From JAJPJE01 sp963848375 (GTDB lineage Bacteria > Acidobacteriota > Terriglobia > Terriglobales > Acidobacteriaceae): a DNA stretch of 64,000 nt. The stretch is taken from positions 1-64,000 of the forward strand of contig CAWKDK010000030.1 of NCBI GenBank assembly GCA_963848375.1, given 5' to 3'. How positions within the stretch are numbered: position 1 is the first letter of the stretch; the number at the start of each line of letters is the position of its first letter. The notes under the pieces were generated by a model. The model searched no databases and had not been told where the DNA came from. It worked only from the letters and a program-made list of their open reading frames with translations. Made by a program: the position numbers and the translations under genes. Shown here in pieces: positions 28,998-37,465 of the stretch.

Positions 28998-30425
28998 ATG
29001 GACGTTCTGAAAAAACTTTTTGAGCAGCATTTTCATGCGCCTCCGACGCTGGTGCGTCCTTTGCAGGGCGAACTTGGAGGCTCTGGGCGCAAAATCATCC
29101 GGCTCAGCAACGAGTCGGCTAGCGCCATCGGTGTGCTTTACGACGTGCGCGAGGAGAACGTTGCGTTCCTGGAGTTTTCGCGACACTTTCGTCGCCACGG
29201 TCTGCCGGTGCCAGAGATCTATGGTGATGCGGTAGAGCAGGGCGCCTATCTCGAGCAGGACCTCGGCGACGTCACGCTATTCGATTTTCTTTCAGCCAAT
29301 CGCGACGGAGCCGATATTTCGACCGAAGTTGTCGAGGCGTATCGGAAGGCGGTGGAGATTCTGCCGCGCTTTCAGATCGAAGCCGGACGGGATCTGAACT
29401 ACAAGGTCTGCTATCCGCGCGCGAGCTTTGATCGCCAGTCCATTGCATGGGACCTGAACTACTTCAAATATTATTTCCTGCGGCTCGCCGGCGTTCCGTT
29501 CAACGAGCAGGCGCTCGAAGACGATTTCGGCCGTCTCACCAAATTCCTTCTCACCGCTCCGCGCGATTACTTTCTGTATCGCGATTTCCAGTCTCGCAAC
29601 ATCATGTTGATGAACGGGGAGCCGTGGTTCGTCGATTACCAGGGCGGACGCAAGGGCGCGCTGCAATACGACATTGCGTCGATCCTGTTCGACGCCAAGG
29701 CTGACCTGCCGCCGGATTTGCGGCTGCAGCTGCTCGACGACTATCTCAAGGCGCTCGCGCGGTATACCGATCTCTCGCGCGAAGCATTCATGCATCATTA
29801 CTATGCGTTCGTTTATATCCGCGTGATGCAGGCCTTGGGCGCTTACGGGTTTCGCGGATTTTACGAGCGCAAGGCGCACTTCCTGGCCAGTGTTCCCTAT
29901 GCCCTGAAGAACGTGCGCTGGCTGCTGCACAACGTGGAGTTGCCGATCGCGCTGCCCACGCTGACCGAGGCCATGCGCAACATGGTGGGATCGGAAAAGC
30001 TGCAGAGCATCGCTAGCGAACCCGACAAGCTAGTGGTGCGAGTTGGCAGCTTTTCGTTCCATCGCGGGCTGCCCAAGGACGAATCCGGACACGGCGGCGG
30101 ATACATTTTTGACGCGCGCAGCCTGCCGAATCCAGGACGCGAAGAACGGTTTAAGGCGCTGACAGGAAAAGACGCGCCAGTTGCCGAATATCTGAATCAA
30201 CAGGAGAGCGTGCATCAATACCTTGCGCACGTGCTCTCGCTTGTCGACGCCAGTATTGCCAACTATCAGAGCCGTGGGTTCAAGAATCTGAGCGTCGCCT
30301 TTGGGTGTACGGGCGGTCAGCACCGCTCCGTGTATCTTGCCGAGCAACTGGCCAAACATCTGCGCGCCAAGAACGGCATCGACATTGTCCTATCGCATCG
30401 CGAACTGGAGCGCATGGGGCTATGA
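28998..30425 (+). CDS. AmgK-like sugar kinase fused to RapZ C-terminal domain
   Basis: 475 aa with two parts. Residues 1-330 are an APH/AmgK-like kinase: VPEIYGDAVEQGAYLEQDLG, catalytic loop YRDFQSRNIML and metal loop VDYQGGRKGALQYDIASIL. Residues 340-475 match the C-terminal half of RapZ: RVGSFSFHRGLPKDESGHGG, GYIFDARSLPNPGR, and FGCTGGQHRSVYLAEQLA. It overlaps the next gene, a MurU-like nucleotidyltransferase, by ATGA. AmgK phosphorylates MurNAc/GlcNAc at C1 in cell-wall recycling; the RapZ domain binds RNA or metabolites in enterobacteria. Coupling the two in one chain suggests built-in regulation (inference). Confidence 0.85.
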   Translation: MDVLKKLFEQHFHAPPTLVRPLQGELGGSGRKIIRLSNESASAIGVLYDVREENVAFLEFSRHFRRHGLPVPEIYGDAVEQGAYLEQDLGDVTLFDFLSANRDGADISTEVVEAYRKAVEILPRFQIEAGRDLNYKVCYPRASFDRQSIAWDLNYFKYYFLRLAGVPFNEQALEDDFGRLTKFLLTAPRDYFLYRDFQSRNIMLMNGEPWFVDYQGGRKGALQYDIASILFDAKADLPPDLRLQLLDDYLKALARYTDLSREAFMHHYYAFVYIRVMQALGAYGFRGFYERKAHFLASVPYALKNVRWLLHNVELPIALPTLTEAMRNMVGSEKLQSIASEPDKLVVRVGSFSFHRGLPKDESGHGGGYIFDARSLPNPGREERFKALTGKDAPVAEYLNQQESVHQYLAHVLSLVDASIANYQSRGFKNLSVAFGCTGGQHRSVYLAEQLAKHLRAKNGIDIVLSHRELERMGL

Positions 30426-31154
30426 AAGCGATGGTACTGGCCGCTGGTCTGGGGACGCGTCTACGTCCGCTTACCGACGATCGTCCGAAGGCGCTGGTCG
30501 AAGTTGCCGGACGCACGCTGCTGGAGATTACGCTCACGCGGCTGCGCGACTTTGGCATTCGTGACGTCATCGTCAATGTCCATCACTTTGCCGATCGGAT
30601 GATCGAGTACCTGGCCGCGAATGCCAACTTCGGCATGAACATCGTGATCTCGCGGGAAGAAGTGCTGCTCGACACTGGCGGTGGACTAAAAAAAGCTGGC
30701 TGGTTCTTCGCGCGAAAACAACGAGCCGTTCTTGTTGCATAACGTCGACGTCGTCAGCACCATCGATATCGGGCGCATGCTGGAATCACATCAGCGTAGC
30801 GGAGCATTCGCTACATTGGCCGTGCAGCAGCGTGAGAGCTCGCGTTATCTGCTCTTTGACCGCGAAGGACGCCTGTGTGGACGCCGCATCGGCACGCAGG
30901 ATGAGGTCGCCCGCCCTGCCGACGACAAGCAGGAGCTTGCGTTCTGCGGAATTCACGTGATCTCGCCGCGCATGCTGCCAATGATCAGAGAAGAGGGCAT
31001 CTTTTCGATCATTGAGTCGTACCTGGATCTCGCCGCTCGGGGAGAAACGATCGCGGCGTTCCGCACCGATGAATACTACTGGCGCGATCTGGGCAAACCA
31101 GAGGAGATCGCCCAAGCGGCGGAAGACTTCAAACAGAATAAGATGGCGATCTAG
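30422..31154 (+). CDS. MurU-like sugar-1-phosphate nucleotidyltransferase (frameshifted)
   Basis: Reconstructed ~243 aa, Rossmann-like NTP transferase: MKAMVLAAGLGTRLRPLTDD with the G-x-G-T-R-x-R-P-L-T signature and K24, then LLDTGGGLKKAG. Near 30712 the frame moves +1 into ENNEPFLLHNVDVVSTIDIG and ends YYWRDLGKPEEIAQAAEDF. Expected to form UDP-MurNAc or UDP-GlcNAc from the 1-phosphate made by the upstream kinase. The start ATG overlaps the kinase stop, so the pair is co-translated. Confidence 0.85.
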
Positions 31155-31200
31155 CGCCATTTCCGGCCCGGACCAGCACATATCGCGCTGAGGGCGTATC

Positions 31201-31404
31201 ATGGAGAGAGTGACGATAACAAGCGAACTACCTTCCAAAGCCCCGCGAACTGCTTCGAAAGTCAAAGGACCGATCCGCTGCCACAAGTGCCAGCTGAAGT
31301 GCCGCGATGCCGAGCACTATCTCAGCCACGCCTGCAAGCCTGCACGTGAGCCGGAGTGTTCGCCCTTTCCACGGCCAGACACCGGGTTTAAAGAGGTGCT
31401 ATGA
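31201..31404 (+). CDS. Small zinc-ribbon-like protein
   Basis: 67 aa with CHKCQLKCRDAEHYLSHACK, a C-x2-C-x3-C ... H-x2-C cluster able to hold one zinc. No family recognised. Its stop overlaps the start of the next gene (ATGA at 31401), so the two are coupled. Confidence 0.55.
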   Translation: MERVTITSELPSKAPRTASKVKGPIRCHKCQLKCRDAEHYLSHACKPAREPECSPFPRPDTGFKEVL

Positions 31405-31631
31405 AACAGTATGTTCGTGCTTACGTGCTGGAATTCCAGGCAGAGCCTTCGCGCTTCCGCAAAGTGATGCGCTATCACTGGATGGTTTCTCTCGCACAGA
31501 ATCCCGACGAGATGGTGTCATGGGGATTCGCAGCGACCTCCGAACTGGCTGAAATCGCCGCACACAATGAAGTGAGAGACCTGGAGTCGGGAGCGACCCA
31601 GGGCGGCCGCTGCACCTTCGCCGTTCGCTGA
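31401..31631 (+). CDS. Small hypothetical protein
   Basis: 76 aa, soluble: MKQYVRAYVLEFQAEPSRFR, YHWMVSLAQNPDEMVSWGFA. Overlaps the upstream zinc-ribbon gene by four bases with GAGGTG before the ATG. Not recognised. Confidence 0.6.
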   Translation: MKQYVRAYVLEFQAEPSRFRKVMRYHWMVSLAQNPDEMVSWGFAATSELAEIAAHNEVRDLESGATQGGRCTFAVR

Positions 31632-31657
31632 ACCGGCATTGCGCTTACTATTTCGTA

Positions 31658-31900
31658 ATGGTATTTCGCACTTCCGGTCTAGCTGTCTTTGCGGTCTTCT
31701 GTTTGCTTCCCGCAGCCTACGCCGCCTGCCCTACTGACGTGCGCACCGAACAAGGCCTGCGTACCGTTGAGGCCCGATGGGTGCAGGCCCTGATCAGCAA
31801 GGACCGCGCGACTCTCGACTGCATCCTCTCTTCCGACTTCATAGATTCCAGTATGAAAGGCGAACTGCGCTCGCGCGCTGAGACTCGCATCCAACAATAG
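31658..31900 (+). CDS. Truncated secreted SnoaL/DUF4440-like protein
   Basis: 80 aa: signal peptide (LAVFAVFCLLPAAYA), then RTVEARWVQALISKDRATLD and ILSSDFIDSSMKGELRSRAE, the first helix and strand of an NTF2-like (DUF4440) fold. The usual ~140-residue domain stops early at 31900; no matching continuation was found in either other frame, so it is a remnant rather than a simple frameshift. Confidence 0.5.
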   Translation: MVFRTSGLAVFAVFCLLPAAYAACPTDVRTEQGLRTVEARWVQALISKDRATLDCILSSDFIDSSMKGELRSRAETRIQQ

Positions 31901-32062
31901 GTTGGTGCGTGGACCCATCTCGCCTTCGAGGCGAGCGGTTCGAAACGAATCGTCCTCCAGTTCAATATTCAAAGCAATTCATTGACGGGCGCGATTAACG
32001 GGCCTATCCTCCTCACGCCGACATCTCGGTTGCTCATTGCGCGGCTTCCCAGGAGAGACGAA

Positions 32063-32146
32063 ATGGTCAGAACCGTGGTCGAGATCGTAATCATCGTCAT
32101 AGTCGTCTTGTTCGCGATTCGCATGTTCATGAAGCGAGGTTCTTAG
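32063..32146 (+). CDS. 27-residue single-TM mini-protein
   Basis: MVRTVVEIVIIVIVVLFAIR then MFMKRGS. AGGAGAG lies seven bases before the ATG, and the frame is a clean hydrophobic helix with a basic C-terminal anchor, as in many bacterial membrane micro-proteins. Too short for conservation to be judged by eye. Confidence 0.45.
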   Translation: MVRTVVEIVIIVIVVLFAIRMFMKRGS

Positions 32147-32219
32147 CCGAGATACCGCGTCCCAGAACAGATTCGAGATTCTCGCTTCGGCACTGCCGCC
32201 CGGTGTTATATTGCCGCGC

Positions 32220-32735
32220 ATGTTCCGACGCGCGCTTTGTCTGCTCGTTCTCACTGCTGCCGCGTTCGCCCAATCCGACGGACGCGAACCCGCTCCGCGT
32301 TTCAACGCCAAAAGCCTGACCGGCGAGACCTACAACAACGCCACGCTCAAAGGCAAGGTTGTGCTGCTGCAGTTCTGGACCACATGGTGTCCGTACTGCC
32401 GCGGCGAACAACCGCTGGTCGATAAGCTCACGCAGGAGTTCGGCCCGAAGGGGTTGGTCGTTCTTGCCGTAGATGTCGGCGAATCGAAGAAGAAGGTGAA
32501 GCAGTACCTGCAAAGCAGCCCACGCGCTTGCCCCGTCATCCTGAACGAGGATACGAATTTGCCGGCGATGTTCGCGACCACGCAGTATCCGGTCTACGTC
32601 GTGATTGACCGCGACGGCAATATGGGCGGGATTCAGCGCGGTGCTGGAGGCGAGCGTATGCTGCGTGGACTGCTCGGCCGTTCAGGGATCCGGTCTGAAG
32701 ACCGGCTTCGCCCGACCGAAGAAACCGAAGAATAA
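32220..32735 (+). CDS. Secreted TlpA-like thioredoxin
   Basis: About 171 aa: signal peptide (RALCLLVLTAAAFA), then VVLLQFWTTWCPYCRGEQPL with a CPYC active site, VVLAVDVGESKKKVKQYL and the cis-Pro region TQYPVYVVIDRDGN. A periplasmic thiol-disulfide oxidoreductase. The last 25 residues (GIRSEDRLRPTEETEE) look atypical; a different frame could supply the natural end. Confidence 0.85.
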   Translation: MFRRALCLLVLTAAAFAQSDGREPAPRFNAKSLTGETYNNATLKGKVVLLQFWTTWCPYCRGEQPLVDKLTQEFGPKGLVVLAVDVGESKKKVKQYLQSSPRACPVILNEDTNLPAMFATTQYPVYVVIDRDGNMGGIQRGAGGERMLRGLLGRSGIRSEDRLRPTEETEE

Positions 32736-32782
32736 CGGGCTGGCCAAAGCTGCGGCCAAGGCGCAAATCAGCAATTTCCCGC

Positions 32783-32830
32783 TTGACAGTCTGAAACCAT
32801 TTGGTTACCTTTATTCGTAACCATATGGTT
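32783..32830 (+). promoter_or_regulatory. Promoter and paired ArsR operators
   Basis: TTGACA (-35) lies at 32783-32788. Two copies of AACCA-N2-TGGTT follow, at 32795-32806 and 32819-32830, start-to-start 24 bases; the second covers the start codon (AACCATATGGTT). Nested between them is GGTTAC/GTAACC. The layout predicts tight autorepression by the ArsR protein encoded immediately downstream. Confidence 0.7.
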
Positions 32831-33154
32831 TCCTTTCAACCCAAGCAACGCGATGCTGTTTTCCGGGCGATCGCTGATCCAACGCGCCGGGAGATCCTGG
32901 CCCTGCTGCGCAACGGCCGCCAAACCGTAGGGGAGATTGCTGGCAACTTTCGTATGAGCCGGCCAGCGGTCTCCAAGCACCTGCGGGTTCTGCGCAGTGC
33001 GGGCCTGGTTATCACCCGGCAGGACGGCACGTCCCGCCATTGCGCTCTAAACGCCAAGCCGTTACGAAGCGTCAACGAATGGCTGCACGACTACGAGGCG
33101 TTCTGGAGCGAGACTCTCCACAACCTGAAGAATTACATCGAGGAGAAGAAATGA
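32825..33154 (+). CDS. ArsR/SdpR-family repressor
   Basis: About 109 aa from ATG 32825. Winged helix: AVFRAIADPTRREILALLRN, TVGEIAGNFRMSRPAVSKHL (recognition helix) and LRVLRSAGLVITRQDGTSRH. No ArsR metal cysteines, as in the SdpR subgroup. Its stop overlaps the start of the SRPBCC gene by ATGA, the usual ArsR-SRPBCC pair. The start codon itself lies inside a palindromic operator. Confidence 0.9.
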   Translation: MVSFQPKQRDAVFRAIADPTRREILALLRNGRQTVGEIAGNFRMSRPAVSKHLRVLRSAGLVITRQDGTSRHCALNAKPLRSVNEWLHDYEAFWSETLHNLKNYIEEKK

Positions 33155-33606
33155 ATTCTGTAGCTGAACGTGAAGACACAATTGTGCAGGAAATCACGAT
33201 CAAGGGCGCTGCTGAACGGATTTTCGCAGCCCTGCTCGATCCTGCTGAACTGATGGAGTGGTGGCGTGCCACGGGCAAGTTCGAGGTCACGCACATGGAA
33301 ACGGATCTGCGCGTGGGCGGCAAATGGATGATGCGCGTAAAGGGCAACTGTGGTCCGACGGGCTATTCCACAGTAACGGGCGTGTATCAGGAAATCGATC
33401 CTCCACATGCGCTGGTGTTCACCTGGTCGCGTCCAGAGGAGAACGAACCGGAGTCGACGGTGCGCTGGGATCTCAAAGAAAAAGACGGGGTGACGACGGT
33501 TCGCGTGACGCACTCGGGACTAGTGAGCGAGGAGTGGCGTGCTCGTAACAGCGGGTGGCCGATCGTGGTCGGGTTGCTGCGGGATTACGTGGAGGGAAAC
33601 AGCTAA
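33151..33606 (+). CDS. SRPBCC / AHSA1-domain protein
   Basis: 151 aa: ITIKGAAERIFAALLDPAEL, WWRATGKFEVTHMETDLRVG, GGKWMMRVKG and a C-terminal helix GWPIVVGLLRDYVE. A small-ligand-binding helix-grip fold. Translationally coupled to the ArsR gene and likely under the same operators. Confidence 0.9.
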   Translation: MNSVAEREDTIVQEITIKGAAERIFAALLDPAELMEWWRATGKFEVTHMETDLRVGGKWMMRVKGNCGPTGYSTVTGVYQEIDPPHALVFTWSRPEENEPESTVRWDLKEKDGVTTVRVTHSGLVSEEWRARNSGWPIVVGLLRDYVEGNS

Positions 33607-33621
33607 ACGAGAGTGCGGAGT

Positions 33622-33686
33622 CCCAGGTTCACGCGCAGAGCAAGGGCGCGAACCTGGGGCACCGATGCTGATGTACCAACATCAGC
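33622..33686. repeat. Two hairpin elements
   Basis: CCCAGGTTC (33622-33630) pairs with GAACCTGGG (33650-33658) followed by GCACC, the family edge. Directly after, GCTGATG (33667-33673) pairs with CATCAGC (33680-33686). Confidence 0.85.
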
Positions 33687-33767
33687 TCTCGCGCGGAAGT
33701 AATCTAGACACCCCTGTGCGCGGAACATACGATCGGACTCTGTCGGTTTCGCTGTCAGGATGACTCA

Positions 33768-34337
33768 ATGACAAAGTTCCAAAAGCTGTTCCGCTATCTA
33801 TGGCGCATCAATGCAGTGCTCATTCTGGTGGCTACTGGTGCGATCACATTCGGAGTCGGCGCTCTCGTGACATCGGAGTTTGGAGCGAGGTCAGCCCGAA
33901 GTCGCGAAGTTGATGCAGGAGTGCCCGTCGCGGCTGATTCGAATGTCAAATTTTCACTCGGGAACGCTTCGGCTGTTCCAGGAACGAATGTGTTGAGGGC
34001 TAAGCTCTCTCTGGACCGTGGAGGAGCGGGTTTCAGCAGTGGCGGCTATACAGAAACGCGGAACATCCTTTTCATTGAACCACAGGTCTCAGAACCGCTC
34101 GGGGTGAGCGGCTCCACCACTCCCATAACTCGTGGTGATTCAACATGGGCGGACAAGAATGTCCGCCCCACACAAACAGAACCGGGCGATCAGCAGAATA
34201 GGTCGGTACGCGATGTGCACAGGCGTGACATTCATCAACAAATGACCTCGATTTTACTTTTCCCTGACAAGCGATTGTTTCGCTCTCACTACTTTCATCG
34301 GCGTGTCACTTCTGGACCTGTCGCCAGTCAGGTCTAA
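33768..34337 (+). CDS. Membrane-anchored protein with repeat-interrupted C-terminus
   Basis: Residues 1-100 look natural: a TM helix (NAVLILVATGAITFGVGALV) and a soluble part ending GYTETRNILFIEP. After that the frame reads through a GGGCGGACA/TGTCCGCCC hairpin element (34147-34168) into low-complexity sequence. The natural end appears replaced, so the protein is probably truncated. Confidence 0.5.
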   Translation: MTKFQKLFRYLWRINAVLILVATGAITFGVGALVTSEFGARSARSREVDAGVPVAADSNVKFSLGNASAVPGTNVLRAKLSLDRGGAGFSSGGYTETRNILFIEPQVSEPLGVSGSTTPITRGDSTWADKNVRPTQTEPGDQQNRSVRDVHRRDIHQQMTSILLFPDKRLFRSHYFHRRVTSGPVASQV

Positions 34338-34421
34338 GTCAATTTCGCGCCGTCTCGCCTCCCTCGAAGTGAGTACAGGCCGCTCTTCCGCGATGCAGAG
34401 TCGCAATTAGGAGTCGTAACC

Positions 34422-35548
34422 ATGAGAGCCATTTGCTTCCGGGGCCGAATCTCGCTGGTCGCACTCACCTTGCTCGCAACCACTACTCTGTTTGCCAGTT
34501 CCTTCAGCGGGCAATTCTCCACTACTACGAAAGTCGCCTCCACAGTTCCTTCCAATGGTGACGTGAACCCATACGGCGTCGCGGTTGTCCCGCGCTCGAC
34601 CGGAGCGCTCGTCAGCGGCCATATCCTGATCAGCAATTTCAACAACAGCAACAATCTCCAGGGCACCGGGACGACGATCGTCGATATCTCTCCGAGCGGA
34701 ACGCTAAAGGTATTTGCTCAAATCAGCGCCAACGGATTGCCGGGCAATTGCCCTGGAGGCATTGGCCTGACTACAGCTCTTGTCGTGTTGCGCAGCGGGT
34801 GGGTGATCGTCGGGAGCCTTCCCACTGCCGACGGAACCTCGGCGACGGCAAAAGCCGGATGCCTGCTGGTTCTGAACAATCAAGGCAAAGTTGTAGAAAC
34901 GTTCTCCGGCTCGCGTGATGGCGCCGCCATCAACGGTCCCTGGGATATGACCGCGCTCGATCTCGGCGGTGTCGCGGAATTGTTCGTCACCAACGTGCTG
35001 AACGGAACTGTTGCCGGCAACGGCAGTGTCGTGAATCACGGAACGGTCATACGCATTGCGATCACCTCTCCTGACGGTGACAAAGACGACCACGGGAACA
35101 AGCCGCGAGAATTGTTCCGTACTGTCATCGGCTCCGGGTTTGGACGAGAAAACCGATCCGCGATGCGCTGGTGATTGGTCCAACCGGAGTGGGGCTGGGC
35201 AGAGACGGTACGCTCTATGTTGCGGATACAGTCGCGAATCGCATCGCCGCGATTTCGAATGCGGTGTTTCGGCTCTCCAGTGCGGGAACGGGGAAAACAG
35301 TTTCAAGCGGTGGATCTTTGAATGGGCCGCTGGGCCTTGCGATCGCGCCTAACGGAAATATCCTGACGGTGAACGCGGCGACGGCAACCTGGTGGAGATC
35401 GACACCGGGAGGCAGCCAAGTCAACACTGAGATGATCGACACCAGCGGCGCGGGTGCTGGCACGCTGTTTGGATTGGCGGTGAAACCCGGCGGCAAGGGC
35501 ATCTACTTCGTCGACGACGGCGACAACACGCTCGACCTGCTGCACTGA
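34422..35548 (+). pseudogene. Secreted NHL-repeat beta-propeller (several indels)
   Basis: Signal peptide, then propeller blades: NPYGVAVVPRSTGALVSGHI, NGPWDMTALDLGGVAELFVT, GPTGVGLGRDGTLYVADTVA, GPLGLAIAPNGNILTVN. At about 35140-35165 two +1 shifts are needed (GSGF, then DEKTDPR, then DALVIGPTGVG). Near 35380-35405 a +2 then +1 change restores VNGDGNLVEIDTGGSQV. All fit extra bases. Intact length would be about 375 aa. Extracytoplasmic binding or scaffolding role is inferred. Confidence 0.7.
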
Positions 35549-35613
35549 GAAACAAGTAACTACAAAGGACACGAAGGGACACAGAGGCAAACTACTCGAG
35601 CCGGCCACTGCAC

Positions 35614-35681
35614 GGGCGGACAGGAATGTCCGCCCCACACAAACTTCGATCCCCCACACATCCAAAAACAGGATGTGTGGG
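35614..35681. repeat. Two hairpin elements, one CCCCACACAAAC type
   Basis: GGGCGGACA/TGTCCGCCC (35614-35635) with the CCACACAAAC edge is nearly identical to copies at 9938 and 34147. CCCACACATCC/GGATGTGTGGG (35653-35681) follows, with GGCACCC at its 3' side. A CACGAAGGGACACAGAGG-type repeat precedes them (about 35563-35585). Confidence 0.9.
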
Positions 35682-35852
35682 GCACCCTCAAGTACCTCCT
35701 TCAATGCAAGATCCCTCGACTCCGTCGCGATCTGTATCCCCGCTCCTCTCTCGAAATGACACGCTCAGAGGACAGCTCATCCTCAGAAACTCGCAGGTTA
35801 CGGTTAACTGCTCAGAGCCAATAGCTCAATCTGCGATAATCGAAAATCAACT

Positions 35853-37045
35853 ATGAGCGCTGAAGATCACAAGAAGAGCCGCGCTCCGGAGACGCTCTGC
35901 GTCCATGCCGGAGAAGAACATCATGGAACGAACGAATCGCTGACCACGGAGATCTCGCAGGGATCGGTGTTCGTGGTCCCCAACACGAACGAGCTGCGCA
36001 AGTATGCCGAGGGCGATTCGAAGGCCTATCTCTACTCGCGCTATGCGAATCCGACGGTGGCGGTGGCCGAGCGCAAGATTGCCGCGCTGGAAGGCGCAGA
36101 GAGCGCAGTGGTGACGTCGAGCGGAATGGCGGCGATCATGTCGCTGGTGCTCTCGACGTGCCGCACGGGCGACGAGATCGTGTCCATGCTGGACCTCTAT
36201 GGCGGGACCACGCACCTGCTGCAGGACACGCTATCGAAGTACGGCGTAACCACGCGTTTCGTCCCATACAACGAGTTGTGCAAGATCGAGGACTACTTCA
36301 CGAAGAAGACGCGGCTGCTGTTCCTGGAGACGCCCACGAATCCGACGCTGCGGTGCGTGGATATTGCCGCACTGGCGAAGCTGGGCCATCAGAAGCACAC
36401 GTGCGTAGTGGTGGATAACACATTTGCCAGTCCAATGCTGCAGCGTCCGCTGGAGCTGGGCGCGGACGTAGTGGTGCACTCGGCAACCAAGCTGCTGGGT
36501 GGACATAACGACGTAACCGCCGGAGTGATTGCCGGATCGGCCGATTGGGTGGAACCGGCGCGCGAGATGATGAAGCAGTCGGGCGGGTGTTTGGATCCGC
36601 TGGCCGCGTACCTGCTGATCCGCGGGCTGAAGACGCTGGGGATCCGCGTGGAGCGGGCGACGGAGAACGCGCAGGAGATTGCGGCGTTTCTGGAGTCGCA
36701 TCCGAAGGTGTCGCGCGTGTTTTATCCGGGACTGAAGTCGAACCAGAGCCATGAGATCGCGAAGAAGCAGATGTCGGGATTTGGGACGATGCTGTCGTTC
36801 GAGCACAAAGGCGGCGGCGAGGGTGCCGAGAAGTTTATCGATTCCCTAAAGCTCTGGTACCTGGCGACGAGTTTGGGCGGAGTGGAGTCGACGGTGTCGT
36901 ATCCGTTCCTGTCGTCGCATGTGGGATTGTCCCCGGAGCAGTTGGAGAGTTGGATGTGTCGCCGGCGACGGTGCGGTTGAGTGTGGGGATTGAGAATGTG
37001 GCGGATCTGGTGGCGGATTTGAGGCAGGCGCTGGAGAGGGGCTAG
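35853..37045 (+). CDS. Cys/Met metabolism PLP enzyme (cystathionine gamma-synthase/lyase family; frameshifted end)
   Basis: Reconstructed ~397 aa. Landmarks: YLYSRYANPTVAVAERKIAA, SSGMAAIMSLVLST, ETPTNPTLRCVDIAAL, VVDNTFASPMLQRPLELGAD and the PLP lysine in HSATKLLGGHNDVTAG, then SLGGVESTVSYPFLSSH. At about 36950 the first frame departs and the family ending (LDVSPATVRLSVGIENVADL) resumes in the +2 frame to a TAG at 37043; one missing base explains it. Synthase versus lyase cannot be separated by eye. Confidence 0.9.
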
Positions 37046-37465
37046 TCTCACGTTAGCGGCCATCCACCACGCCAAAAGCGGGCGAACGTGGGGCACCCAC
37101 CGTTTTGGCAGGAATGGGGTTTCTTCGCTGCGCTCGGAATGACAGAAGGCAACTGCGGATCCCTCGCCGCTGCGCGGCTCGTGATGACAAACAAAGAGCG
37201 AGGCTCGCGTGACAAAAGCAAAAAAGCCTACTACCCCACTCAAGCCAAAGGAGGGCTTGAATGGGCCACCCGATATCGCGCATTGGGCCACTCGTAGTTT
37301 GAGATGGGGCACACGATTCGTCGCAGGAACATCGCGGGAACAACAGGTCGTAAGACGTTCGCTGCATTGACCCTGAAGTAAACAGGGTAGTACGATTTCA
37401 ACTCGATCTGAGTTGAACAGGAGCTCAGGCCCGGCGAGCCGCAACGCGGGCCATTTCCAACGCGA
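37046..37465. other. Intergenic region with repeats
   Basis: No gene. It holds a CCACG/CGTGG hairpin with GGGCACCC edge (about 37070-37100), the dispersed TTCTTCGCTGCGCTCGGAAT repeat (37123-37142), and CCCACTCAAGCC/GGCTTGAATGGG (37235-37265), the same stem as at 9791. The last about 100 bases are likely the leader of the transglycosylase gene. Confidence 0.6.

Noticed and set aside
30422..31154. Programmed +1 frameshifting as a general explanation for the broken genes
   Set aside because: The breaks lack a shared slippery sequence and hit unrelated genes at random places, including polA; extra bases in the sequence are simpler.
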